A DNA stretch of 64,000 bases. Source: Geosiphon pyriformis. Taxonomy: Eukaryota > Glomeromycota > Glomeromycetes > Archaeosporales > Geosiphonaceae. The notes below the pieces were generated by a model, which saw nothing but the letters and a program-made list of their open reading frames with translations, had not been told where the DNA came from and did no database searches. The DNA lies in the NCBI GenBank assembly GCA_016748015.1, contig JAAOMT010000718.1, positions 359,738-423,737 of the forward strand, in the 5' to 3' direction. Position numbers and translations under genes: made by a program. Shown here piece after piece: positions 1-11,223 of this stretch (position 1 is its first letter; each line of letters starts with the position of its first letter).

Positions 1-56
1 GCAACTCTTTCACCTCTTTTTTGATCCTCATTCCCAATTTATGAAAATAATGAAAA

Positions 57-827
57 ATGTTTACACCACAACATATAACCCATCTAATACGTCTTCAATC
101 TTTGATAAAAGAATGGTTAAATGCACATAAACAATCGTCCAGTTTATTTAATTCTCTCTTAAATTTAATTTCACAACGAAAAGATACTTTCTCTTTACTC
201 ACTCTCAAATTTTCCAAAGAAAATAGTTCATCATCATTTACAAAACCCATTTTATCTTCAACCGCCTTAGAACTCTTGATATATAAACAATCACGTGAAA
301 TCGAAAAGGATCTATCATTTATTCAACAATCTTTGCAAGAATTTCAACGAATTATGATCGAAATGGAAGCTGTTTTAACAAAATCTATGAGGGTTTTAGC
401 ACTAAAACCACCCGTATCATCAACATCATCAAATCAAAACTTTGCCACAACTTCTTCCTCTGGAAAAAAAGCCAAGAATAAAAAATCATGTTATTCCAAA
501 CATCAAAAACCACCAAAATCAAATTCTCAAAAATCTTTATCGAACGTCCAATCAAAAGGAACTTTGGATGATAATGTAACGGATATCCCAATTACACTTG
601 CTAGTCTTTATTGTGTACGTATTATTGAAATGTATGAACGAGAATTGACAAGAAAACGAAATTTGATAAATGTTGCTCTTTTAAATATTACTGGGGAATT
701 TGAAAATCATATAAAAATTGTTGCTGATCAATGGGAAGTTCAACCACATTTAAATTTCCGGATTGAAGAAGAGATGATGGACAGGGTTAAAATTTGGGAA
801 AGAGCTAAAGAATATTCTAATCTTTAA
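57..827 (+). CDS. C1orf109/AIRIM-like ribosome maturation factor (probable)
   Basis: Intronless 256-residue protein with an ATG at 57. The layout resembles animal C1orf109/AIRIM: an N-terminal helical stretch (about 8-45) with an SLLNLISQ-like segment, a second helix (about 70-115) centred on LLIYKQSREIEKDL, a low-complexity Ser/Lys/Pro-rich insert (about 120-165), and a C-terminal helix (about 180-215) containing a YERELTRKRNLI segment like the YRKSYLKRKYLL stretch of the human protein. In animals the family works with the AAA-ATPase AFG2/SPATA5 and SPATA5L1 in recycling factors from pre-60S ribosomes. The insert is species-specific and basic. The assignment rests on pattern similarity recalled by eye and no catalytic motif is expected, so it could instead be an unrelated helical protein. 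Confidence 0.5.
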   Translation: MFTPQHITHLIRLQSLIKEWLNAHKQSSSLFNSLLNLISQRKDTFSLLTLKFSKENSSSSFTKPILSSTALELLIYKQSREIEKDLSFIQQSLQEFQRIMIEMEAVLTKSMRVLALKPPVSSTSSNQNFATTSSSGKKAKNKKSCYSKHQKPPKSNSQKSLSNVQSKGTLDDNVTDIPITLASLYCVRIIEMYERELTRKRNLINVALLNITGEFENHIKIVADQWEVQPHLNFRIEEEMMDRVKIWERAKEYSNL

Positions 828-1163
828 TTTAGAAGGGAAAAACAAGAAAATTATTCCGGTCAGAACTGATTACCCTTGTTTTTATTTAATAAAGGAAAAG
901 TTATAACTTCGGTTAAATGTTTATTTTAAAAAATTCCCTTATTTGTCAGCCTGTTTAGGAGTTTCACCCGAAAATATTCATGTAACATTGTTCTGCAGAA
1001 TTATATTTAGAGCATTTTGATAATCGGTTTCGGAATTTTTATTTTCATTGTGAAACATTTTTGGCTTAAAAATTTTGTTTTATAAAAAAAAAGCTGTCAC
1101 TTCGATTAAGCTATCAAGTTTTTCAATCTTTTACTTTTTTCCCACACGCTATTCAAAAAAATC
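828..1163. other. Intergenic region upstream of the UGDH gene
   Basis: The 336 bases hold the 3' flank of the first gene and the 5' flank of UDP-glucose dehydrogenase, with a pyrimidine-rich run just before the ATG. I see no additional gene or repeat. Confidence 0.6.
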
Positions 1164-2954
1164 ATGGTCAAAGTAAAGAATATTTGCTGCATTGGCGCTG
1201 GTTATGTGGGTATGTTAATTTCTTTGGTCATTATCCAACCCCATTTACCCTTTTATTTCTTTTCCTTAATACATCTCTATGTGGTAAACATTAGGTGGAC
1301 CGACATGTTCCGTTATTGCCTTCAAGTGTCCTCATATAAAAGTGACCCTCGTAGATTTGAATCCAGAACGAATTGCCGCTTGGAATTCTGATCAACTTCC
1401 CATATATGAGCCCGGTCTTTCTGAAATAGTCTTTGCTCGACGTGGTAAAAACTTATTTTTCACAACCGAGGTCGACCAAGCCGTTAACGAAGCTGATTTG
1501 ATTTTCGTTTCTGTAAATACACCGACAAAGAAAGCCGGAATGGGTGCTGGGTTTGCCGCTGACTTGGCGTAAGTAAAAATTACAATTGTAAAGTTTCTCT
1601 TTCTAAACCTATTCAATATGTTAATATACATGTTCAATATCATTTAGCTATGTAGAAGCTGCTACTCGTGGCATCGCTTCCATTTCAAAAAGTTCCAAAA
1701 TTGTCGTTGAAAAGTCTACCGTTCCATGTCGTACTGCAGAAAGCATGCGTACAATTTTGGAAGCAAATTCAACCGGTGACATTCGATTTGACATTCTTTC
1801 AAATCCAGAATTCCTTGCTGAAGGAACCGCCATTCAAGATTTATTAAATCCCGATCGCGTCTTGATTGGCGCTTTGCAGACTGAGGATGGCCAAAAGGCT
1901 CAGCTAGCTTTGGTGGAAGTTTATGCTAACTGGGTTCCTACTGAGCGTATTATTACAACCAATCTTTGGTCGTCAGAGTTGTCGAAATTGGTAAGTGTTA
2001 ATTGAGAGATTCTCAGAAATTGTCTTTTATTTTATTTTGATATTTCCCATTTCATGAAACAGGCGGCCAATGCCTTGTTAGCACAACGCATTTCTTCGAT
2101 TAATGCACTCTCGGCCATATGTGAGGCAACAGGTGCAGATATTGACGAGGTGGCATATGCATGTGGTTGTGATTCTCGTATCGGCCCAAAATTTTTGAAA
2201 CCTTCTGTCGGTTTCGGTGGAAGTTGTTTCCAAAAAGACATTTTAAATTTGGTTTATTTATCAGATCAATTGAATTTACCTGAAGTTGCTGCCTATTGGA
2301 AACAAGTTATTGATTTGAACGAATATCAAAAAAAGCGATTTGTTGAGCGTATCATTAAAACATTGTTTAACACGATTACAAACAAGAAAATTGCTCTTTT
2401 TGGATTCGCTTTCAAAAAGGATACAGGAGATACTCGCGAATCAGCAGCCATCACCTTATGCAAACATTTTATTCAAGAACGTGCAAACGTTCGTATTTAT
2501 GATCCGAAAGTTACCAGCACACAAATCTTTTTAGATCTTTCAGAGCCTGGAATTTTGGATAACACACTTGATGGTAAATTATAAATTTCCAGAGCTATTA
2601 TTCAGTTTAGGTAACCTTCTTATTGATCACTCGTTAAACTCGTGTTATAGTAAAAAATAGAGTCGTAATAGCCCGTTCACCCTATGACGCGTCTGAAGAT
2701 GCTGATGCTATTGTAGTAGCAACTGAGTGGGATGAATTCAAGGTTAGAAAAGAAATTATTGATTTTTTTTGAGTTCATAATCAATTTCTCCCCCTTAAAA
2801 TATCAAAAAATCAACTTAGGAATTGGATTTCACTCGAATCTACAAACGCATGAATAAACCTGCTTTCATTTTTGATGGTCGTCTTATTCTCAATGCTGCT
2901 AAATTAGAAAAGATTGGTTTTAGTGTACATACCATTGGTCGATCGGGGGTTTAA
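1164..2954 (+). CDS. UGDH: UDP-glucose 6-dehydrogenase, six exons
   Basis: Oxidises UDP-glucose to UDP-glucuronate with two NAD+ in the cytosol, supplying glucuronate and xylose donors for cell-wall and capsule-type polysaccharides. Exons read 1164-1209, 1295-1568, 1648-1990, 2063-2573, 2651-2742 and 2820-2954, joining in phase to 466 residues, the normal length. Visible motifs are the Rossmann GAGYVGGP at the N terminus (split by intron 1), [16 protein letters not shown], the SELSKLAANA lysine segment (split by intron 3), the [10 protein letters not shown] motif with the catalytic cysteine, and [13 protein letters not shown] in the C-terminal UDP-binding domain. The protein ends about where the conserved fold ends, without a long tail. 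All introns are GT-AG and 70-85 bases long. The next gene, RFC3, converges on it from the minus strand. Confidence 0.95.
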
Positions 2955-3126
2955 AAAAAAAAGCCAGAAATTTTTAAAATTATTTGTAATTTCTAGTAGT
3001 AAGGTAGTCCAACAGATCGTAACAAGTAAACTATTCATATTATAATTAGATCAAATATTTTGATATAAAAAATTAATTTTAATGGAATTTATGGGTTTTA
3101 AATTAATCATTAGAAAGATCATGAAA

Positions 3127-5028
3127 TTAACTGGTCCAAAATAGATCTTCGGCTTCTTTTTCGCTTATCTTTCCCAAATGATCTATAAAGAGATAAATTT
3201 AAGTTCATGAAAAATAAAATAATTGAAGAAATTTGTATATCAAACCTCTTATTATATCCATAACCTCGACTATAAAAGTGAATAAATGAATGATGGGTTC
3301 ATTTCCATTAACTAATCTATGTTGCTATTTTTATAAAATAAGATGAAATTAAACTCTTTTGAATGATTTAATATGCAAAATTATGGCTTACATAATCTGC
3401 AGCTTTGTCTATTATGGAGCCTTTCACAAACTCGTCAACCTGGGCGACTATTGTGAATGCTAGTTTCTTGGAGAGTCACAAAGTAAATTTACAAATTAAT
3501 AAATATTTCACTTAAAATATTAAAAATGACACATATATTACTAACCTTTATAATTACTGTAGGATCACCTCCTTCTTCCAACATTTCAGTTAAGACACCA
3601 ATTATTTGTTGTATCCTATGTTTGATAAAATATTGAATATCGAAGTTAACACTGGTGGAATAAATTTAAAGAGAATACCTGTTTGCGTTTTGAGATTCCC
3701 TTCGGATTACTAATATGGAAATTCGTTCGATTTTCACCTCCCAACTGTATAAAGGAACATTGATATATTCGTTTATAGAAGCAGCGCTAGACCTTAAAAA
3801 TTAGAGAAATATAAATTTTAAGTATTAAAATAGAGTAACATGATTTCTTTATTACCATCGGCTCCTAATATTTTGCAAAATATCTATTGCTTTTCCAAGA
3901 TCTTTGCCAGACGCGTCAGTTATTCTTTTAGGCAGACCTAGATCGATGGTAAAATTTTCTCGATTACTAATCGTGTTAAGCACATTGGCAATCTATTGAT
4001 TTTTATGACAAGCCAAGGATTATTTAAATAGAAACTTAAAAGTTAAAGCAAAGTTTTATTCAAATTTACCTCTTCATGGGAAGGAGCTGGCACACGTATC
4101 ATCTGACACCGACTTTTCAAAGGATCCATAATTTTACCAACACAGTTACAACAAAGAATAATTCTCAAATTTTTTGTATAAATTTCCATCGCACGCCGAA
4201 GAGAACCTTGGGCGAGTTTGCTCATCGAATCAGCTTCATGTAAAATCAGAACTATATTTATAAGCCCAAAAGATGATAAGATTTTATTATTAACCTAGTT
4301 AGTGGAAAATCATATTTCAATACAAATAAATCTTACCCTTGAATTGCTTCGGTGCTAAGAGATTAGTTTGAACGATTGAGCCCAACTCATTCACTAAGCT
4401 TTGGATTACAGTGTGGTCATTAAATCCCATATTTCTGTAAATATAATATCAAGGCTTAATACTAATTTTAGTTAGTTTTTTAATGCGGTGGAGGTAAAGA
4501 TTTAAAGTTTCGTTACCCTCTTAACTCGCAGTGATAAGTGCTGGAAGAGACCAGTGTTGCTTCTTTTTCAGTACCGTCGTTGTTAAATATCCGTCTTACA
4601 TTATAATTTACCTGATCTTGTTCGAATTTAAAAAAATTCTAAGTTTATAACAGTTAAAATTGTAAGTCCTATAAACTAGGAGTTACCTTTCCGAATTCAT
4701 GATTGTACAATTCCTGAAGGAGACAGCTCACACGCGTTTTCTTTCCAGCACCGTTGGGACCGTAAAAAAGGACATGAGGAAACTCCTTGTCGTTTGCCTA
4801 GTTTTTGATTATTAACGGTAAGCTTTCTCTCTTCACCTTGAATCATACTAAAAGGCTGAAAAAAGCGTTTGAGAAAAGCCCAAGACTGCTATTTGACCTA
4901 TAAAGTTACATATAAGTGAAGTTTATAGAAAGGTTACTCACCAATAGTCTCAGTGTACGCGTAATGTTGGGGTGACAAGTCAACTCGGAAAAGGCTCTTG
5001 GCCGGTACTTATCAACCCAATGTTGCAT
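3127..5028 (-). CDS. RFC3: Replication factor C subunit 3 (yeast Rfc5 orthologue), multi-exon
   Basis: Clamp-loader AAA+ subunit that loads PCNA at primer-template junctions in the nucleus. On the minus strand the start (ATG at 5028) gives [16 protein letters not shown], the hallmark N terminus of small RFC subunits. The next exon carries the Walker [11 protein letters not shown]. Later exons give the [14 protein letters not shown] and [11 protein letters not shown] segments, then the [21 protein letters not shown] sensor region and [17 protein letters not shown] (the SRC motif). The C-terminal collar helices follow in at least five small exons, and the protein ends EAEDLFWTS before TAA at 3127-3129. 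At least nine short GT-AG introns are needed. Walker B is degenerate, with EADS where a DEAD box would stand, which is normal for RFC3. Exact 3' exon edges are less certain than the core. Confidence 0.9.
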
Positions 5029-7481
5029 TTTACAGTTTAACTGGTAAAATTGGAAAAGTGATTAATTTGAGCCCAATAATTAAAATATTTAAAATAATGA
5101 TAATCTCACTCTTGTAGATCATAATGCATATCAGGTATTGAGTACTACTTTTCGCACTAGCACGCGCCTAAATTTTTCTTTTGCAATGGACCTCTATATT
5201 TTCAAGTCGAAAACTCATAAAGCAGTTTTTCTATATAAATTAGTGTAGAAGACTAGTGAAGTTACAAAAGAGATAACAACCGCTTGGATTATCAGGACTC
5301 ACACAGATGGAGGCTCTCTAAACCATCAGGACTTTGGGAATTTTGCGTGAACCTCACTAAGGTTACTATTCGTCGCTCATAAGCGTCTACCTACTATTCC
5401 TGTCCAGGCTTCGTCACACTCATAAGTGGTAACGACAATACAATTAATAGCAGTACTTTAAGCATATTTAATGCTTTTACAATTAGTAACGTTTTGCTAT
5501 GTCAGTTTTTCATAGATAAGGCTCATGTAGATTCATTGATGCTTCAAAAAAATCCAATGAAATATATCGAAAATATCAATTTTAACCGAGGGAATGATCT
5601 CGTCGATTATTCAAAATTGGACGAGATGACTATATTTTACTGTAAATTGGCATAACCTAATTTTATTATGTAAAATCATTGCTAGGAACCGACATCTCCA
5701 AAACCAGATTCTAGTTTTCAAGAATTTTACCTTTAGTCTATGTAAAAATATGATTTAGGAAGCATCACGTGCAAGGTTCTCAGACTTTGAACCTTTGAAA
5801 ATATCATACAAAATCTACATTTTGATTCTCCAGAAAATATATCAGCACGATTAATGATATGTCTTCATTTCAAGAGGTAATCATCAATGGATGAATTGCT
5901 ATGTAACGCTTATTATTTCCTGCATGGTCACTATAGGAAGGCTCCATCAAGCAATGCCCGGAGGAAGACCCCGAACTTCATTTTCATCTCGATCTCACAA
6001 TCCCACGATTCCGGCGACCATTCGACGCCATTGTCATCCCTCCTTTTAAAGTGTCGGAGATGGTGACTCGCAAGACAAGAAAGATCAGACAAAAAACTGC
6101 CTGGAAAATGCTTTGCCGACATCATCTTGTGAGGAACGGGACACCTATTATTATGCCTCTTTTCGAAATGAAGCACGCTTTTCATTATCCAAAATGGTGG
6201 TAGGCTTGTAACGATGAGTAGTAAGCATCGATGGATTATGAAGATGAGTGATATAGAAACGGTTCCATTTAGATTTCGAAAAATTCTGTGCACAAATTGA
6301 CATTGTTTGTCACAGATCTTTTCAAGTTCGAAATGATAGTGTATCGATGGACCTTGCCGATTCGCGTTTGCCCCTAACAATCAATGTTTCATGGATAATA
6401 TTCGCGAGCGCTTTGCTGTGTATACTCCGAAGTAACATGCCGAGACACAAAATTTTCATGCGCACTAGCTTCTGCTCGTGATGGCTTCGTAAGGCCACGA
6501 TAGCGTCAGTTTTCTGTTCAACCTCCTTCGTAGTCGCTTCTGGCTCTTGGTTTCGTCAAATGATGATGCTGTCAACATAATTTCACTAACTTATTTTTTA
6601 TATGGATCACCAATAAGATGTGGAAGGATTGGCGCGATCACAAATATTAGCTGTATATTTCACTAATGTCTTCAAGGAGGGCGCCCCATATTGCAGCTTT
6701 TCTGAGTCTTGGGTCTTCGTGTTCATTAGCGTCTTTTCCTACCCGAAAATCTGTGTGAAGCTTAAGTTTATCTTTGAGGCTTTATCCAAGCCTGTTGTAA
6801 GGGATTGATATAGGAATTTTCGGTATAAAGTTGCGATGTCGACTCCAATAGATAACAGTATTATAAGCAAATCTCATCAAGCCTAACCACCGCTTCAAGA
6901 GCTGCTTTTGAGGATAGTCAGGTACATATTGATTAATAGTGTACGGTTGAAAGTATCTTTTGACGTTTGTGACGAGCTACTGTCGCTTTTCCCTTGCACT
7001 TTTCGCCTGTTCTGATGTTCTTGTCGATGGCAGGCAGCTCTCCTTACCTGTTGATGGCAAGAATGTGTTGTGAGAGTTTATGCTCGTCGAAAGTCGCATC
7101 GTCGAAGAGAACCAAAAGTTTTGCAGAGGAGTTATACTAGAGACACGAGCGTAGAGGTAGCCTTTTTGGTAATAAAAGTGGTGAAGGCAGCGATGGTAGG
7201 GAGTATCAGCATTTTAAGAAGTTGGCTCAGGAAGGCGAGGTATTCATTTTCGCGATTTTTGAACCTGATTAGTATTTTTATTGATAGTCATTATTAAGCA
7301 AATATTTTCATCGGCATCGCAGTAGTGATGAAATTGTGCACAATTATGAAATATTGAATTTGAAACAGTTTCTCGTAAAAAAAAGTAAAATAGCAAAGCT
7401 ACAAATGAAACTTGCCGGTGGATCCAAAAAAGCGAATATAGCAGCGTAGTGAGATAGTAATTAATTTTTACAAAAAGATTA
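5029..7481. other. Gene-poor interval with decayed coding sequence
   Basis: This 2.45-kb interval is less AT-rich than the other spacers and contains many short open stretches on both strands, none forming an intact gene. The longest, 5931-6380 minus (149 codons), resembles no family I know. A second minus-strand stretch at 6647-6976 is listed separately. The base composition and broken frames suggest a decayed gene or mobile element rather than ordinary spacer. Confidence 0.5.
6647..6976 (-). pseudogene. Decayed open stretch, possibly a TnpB/Fanzor-type N terminus
   Basis: About 110 codons are open on the minus strand apart from one in-frame TAA at 6782-6784. The translation contains a YPQKQLLKRWLGLMRFAYN segment, which has the look of the N-terminal helix-turn-helix of IS605 OrfB/TnpB and its eukaryotic Fanzor relatives (P-x-x-Q-x-x-x-L-x-x-W-x-G-x-x-R-x-x-Y-N). 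Downstream is a charged stretch with DPRLRKAAIWGALLEDI. I could not find the RuvC-like acidic motifs or a C-terminal zinc ribbon in the following 1.5 kb, so only a relic can be argued. It may belong to an unrelated family. Confidence 0.25.
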
Positions 7482-8515
7482 ATGGATGGGCAAGAACTTT
7501 ATCGAGCATCAAAAAAACTTCAAAAGGAAAATGAAAAATTGGTAAAAAACGAAAAAATTCCAGATATCGAGGAGAAACTATCAGAAACTCTTAATTGTGA
7601 ACTTGAAGCACTGAGTTTAAATCGTTCACAATATGATAGAACTCTTGGGGAAAATATTAGTGAAAAACAATTTTTGAGGGATGAAACAGAGACTGGAATT
7701 ATGGAAGGGAGGTTGGTTGAAGTCAAAGAAGGAAAGAATGAACTGAGGAATAAATTGGAATTGGTTCAGGATGAAAGTTTCAAGCTATCTGACGAAGGAA
7801 CTGAAATTGAAGAGATTTCAAAGGGTGAAAAAGAAATTTCAATATTAAAAGAAGAGTTGCGAGTGATTCAAGATCGCGAAAGTGAACTTCAGATGAAAAT
7901 CTCTATATTACAAGATAAACAATATCACACTATAGAAACTAGTGTCAGTGAACCTGTCGAAAAATTTATCATTAACAGAAATGATTTGAAAGTATATCAA
8001 AACCAGGAGAACTCATTTAAACAAAAATTACTTGATTACGAAGAAGCTACAAAACTCGAGATTACTACTCTTAAAGAAGAATTGAGTAAGCGAGATGAAA
8101 AAATTTATCAATTTACCAAAGAATTATCCGCCGCACAAGATAAACAAGAAAAACTTTTGAAAACAGTAGAAAAAGTTGAAAGAATGTATAAAAAGGCAAT
8201 TGAGGAGAGCCCAATTGATGATTTAACTGAACAATTAATAGAGAATCAACAACTTATTGCTGAATACATTAAACGTGAGGAAGAGTATAAAAATGAGATT
8301 AAGAATATTAAATCAAAGGATATTAGTGAAAATAATTTCAATAATGAAACCCAAAATGAACAAGAAAAATTTACAGATTTAAAAAGAGAACTGACACAAG
8401 TAGGACAGTTTGAGAAAAAATTGGAAATAAGAATCGAAGAGCTTGAACGAAAATATAATCAGAAGCCATCATATAATAAGGATCTTGTTTTTGAATTGAA
8501 AGTGAGCCCATTTAT

Positions 8516-8555
<40 letters not shown>

Positions 8556-9031
8556 TTTGAATTTCTCATTAAATATATATATTCGATGCTAAATTTTTTT
8601 AACTCTGATTTTATTTAGGAATCTTTGGATCTCAATTTTCGTCAAACACAAAGCTTAGTATTGAGTCTTGCAAGTACAAATACACATATAAGCCATCTCA
8701 ACGAAAGATGTCTATACTTGCAACAATTGTTTGAGAGAAAAAAATTGGATTGCAATGATGTAAACATTATTTGATTCATAAAAAACATGACCCCTTTTTC
8801 CTACGTATTATCATTCATCGATAGATTTCCTTTCTGTCTTAGTTAGATCCAGATAATCCTTTATATAATTCTTTTTTTTAAGATATATAAACGATTTCAT
8901 TAAATTATTATATATTCAACTTAATGGCATTTCACTAGAAAGATATTGGTCAGAGTGATTTGGTGAAGCTGCTGGAAGAAAAGGAAAATTTGAAACTAAA
9001 TTTAAATTCATTAAAGAAAAATTCTGGAATT

Positions 9032-9074
<43 letters not shown>

Positions 9075-9398
9075 GTATTTTAAAAATTATTTTGTCTTGA
9101 ATAATTTATAAAATTTTGGGAGCCCGTTGAGATTATTAAATAATTTTCTCTTAGATATTGAACAATCCAAGCTCGACGAGATCCGGTAATAAAATTTCCA
9201 AAGAAAATTTATATTACAAGTTTAAATGATCTGGCAGAATTATTAAAGGCATGTCTCCCCATTACGAACAGATGTTTAGAATTGGTTTGAATTTATGCAG
9301 ATTTATTATCATCCCATAATCCATAGGAAATCATGTTGACTCTTGAGTTGAATGATGTGAATATGGTTATACCGATACTCAAAGGAATTTCTCAATGA
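7482..9398 (+). CDS. Long coiled-coil protein of unknown function, about 475 residues
   Basis: Exons read 7482-8501, 8619-8759, 8939-9074, 9155-9185, 9221-9248 and 9327-9398, which join in phase to about 475 residues. Residues 1-340 are Glu/Lys-rich heptad sequence typical of a parallel coiled coil. The second exon (NFRQTQSLVLSLAS and following) is less charged. A poly-Asn run encoded by an AAT microsatellite follows, then a short hydrophobic C terminus (LNDLAELLKEIMLTLELNDV then VIPILKG). Intron 1 contains a TA microsatellite. The last intron (9249-9326) would start with GC rather than GT. I do not recognise the family. The layout would suit a cytoskeletal or spindle-pole scaffold, but that is inference. 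The ATG at 7482 follows stops in frame, though an upstream exon cannot be excluded. Confidence 0.6.
8518..8547. repeat. TA dinucleotide microsatellite in intron 1 of the coiled-coil gene
   Basis: About 14 TA units lie just inside the intron that begins at 8502. Confidence 0.85.
9035..9073. repeat. AAT trinucleotide repeat encoding poly-Asn
   Basis: About 12-13 AAT units end at the splice donor at 9075 and are translated as Asn in the exon 8939-9074. Confidence 0.8.
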
Positions 9399-9990
9399 AT
9401 CAACTCTGTGATTTTTCTAATACGGTGGTTGATATTGTATTCCATAAAAGAGCTATGAAATACATTATGCAGTATAATACACTGAAAGGTATGTACAATA
9501 TTGTCCCTAACCCTTTGAAATATTCCTTGGAGAATATTCCTCTCGGAACATAAACTATTTAGAGTTGTAGACACTTTGATTGAAATAGCGAGAGTTTATG
9601 ATGAACATTAAAGAACAAAAAGAAAATCTTATTACATTTTCGTTCATCGTTATAATAACTAGATTTTTGGATTAAGGATGTGACTGTTACTTTATAACAC
9701 TTGATATCTAATTAATGTGTTTCTAGAATAAGAAAATTTTAATTTAAAAAATAAAGTTTTTCCAGTTCCATAAATCATAACTGAATTAAAATATTTTTTT
9801 TTCAGATGATGATCTTTTTAGATATTTTAACTTGATTAATTATCAATCTTTTATCGTAAAAAAAAAAATAAAAACAATTCGGTTGTTGTTTTCCCATGGT
9901 CAGCTAAATTAAGCTAGTATTATCATTCAAATAATGATAATACTTCATCCCAACCCAATTTGAAAATCAAACTTTTTTAATCAAAGGGTA
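9399..9990. other. Intergenic spacer between coiled-coil gene and peroxiredoxin
   Basis: AT-rich sequence of about 590 bases. I see no supported gene; small minus-strand open frames here have no recognisable content. Confidence 0.5.
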
Positions 9991-11223
9991 ATGATTTCAT
10001 TTGGTATCTTTAATAGGAAGACTAAGCTTGGAAACGGAATAAGTACCAGCTTCAAAGTTACTAGGATATTTGTGAGTTTATAAAAATTTATTCCCAACTT
10101 CTTAAAAGATCAAAAAATTTGTGTTTCGAACATATATCGACAAAAATCATTTAAACCTACTACAACGTTCTCTGGTTTTTGGTTTTTGGTTTTTTTTTTC
10201 AGTTAAACTCTAGATATTTTCACACGACAAATATTTCAGCCATGAAAGTTGGTGATAAAATCCCCCCTGTGAATGTGAACGGTAAAACTCCAGGAGATAT
10301 TATCGATATTGCCAAGTTCTTTAACCAATATAAAAAGGCTATTTTATTTGGGGTTCCAGGGGCTTTTACCCCTGGTACGTGATAATCTAAAATGAACTTT
10401 ATGTTTTCACTTTATGAAATTTTTTTTTTTTTAATTGAACATTATGATGTTAGGATGTTCCAAGGTATATTTGGTTTAATAATTAATCCGTCGTCGCTTG
10501 AAAGTAATTATTCCATTCGTGTACAAATCCAATTTAATATCATTTTCAATCTTTTAAATAACTCGAAAACAAGACACATGTACCTGGGTACATTGAGAAT
10601 TATGATAAAATTACAGCGAAAGGAGTCGAAAAAATAGCTTGCATTACGGTTAATGATGCACATGTTGTGAACGCATGGAAAGAGAGCTTTAATGTGGGAG
10701 ATAAGGTGGGATTTTTAGCTCCTTCATCCATTTTTTTTATTTTTTATTTTTTATTTTTTTACTAAAGGGTAGTCTTAGCTGAAATGTAAACCTATATGCT
10801 GACTTGAGCTTTTTTACATTATTTGATGTTTGGAACTGAATATATATTTCCATTTTGGGATTTCGATATAGATAACATTTTTAGCTGATCCCAGAGCTCA
10901 ATTCATTAAGGCTGCCGATTTGGATTTTGAAGCTACTGGACTTGGTGGCGTGCGATCTAAACGATTCGCTGCCATTATCGAGGTATATCTTTTTTGATGT
11001 GCTAAATCTTATTAATGAAAAAGGCATAATCTTACACCTTTGTCTTTTTTACTGTTACAGAATGGGGTAGTAACGAAAATTAATATTGAGGTATATACTT
11101 AATTCGGGATTATATCATTCTTTTTCTTTATAAACTTTTTTTTACTCATTGACTTCATTTTCCTAGCCTGATAATGGTGGGTTATCTTGCTCTCTGGCAG
11201 GTGAAATATTGGAAGATCTTTGA
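9991..11223 (+). CDS. Mitochondrial PRX5-type (atypical 2-Cys) peroxiredoxin, seven exons
   Basis: Thiol peroxidase that reduces H2O2 and alkyl hydroperoxides. Exons 9991-10071, 10203-10374, 10454-10464, 10574-10705, 10872-10982, 11061-11090 and 11167-11223 join in phase to 197 residues. The first 40 residues are basic and Ser/Thr-rich and end SRYFHTTNISA, a typical mitochondrial presequence. The mature part then starts MKVGDKIPPV. Catalytic motif PGAFTPGCSKTH carries the peroxidatic Cys with its P-x3-T-x2-C signature, and LSCSLAGEI near the C terminus holds the likely resolving Cys. The peroxidatic Cys codon lies in an exon of only 11 bases. The ATG at 10242 could give a cytosolic form. Exon 1 is inferred from frame, splice sites and the presequence-like character, so it is less certain than the core. 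Confidence 0.9.
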
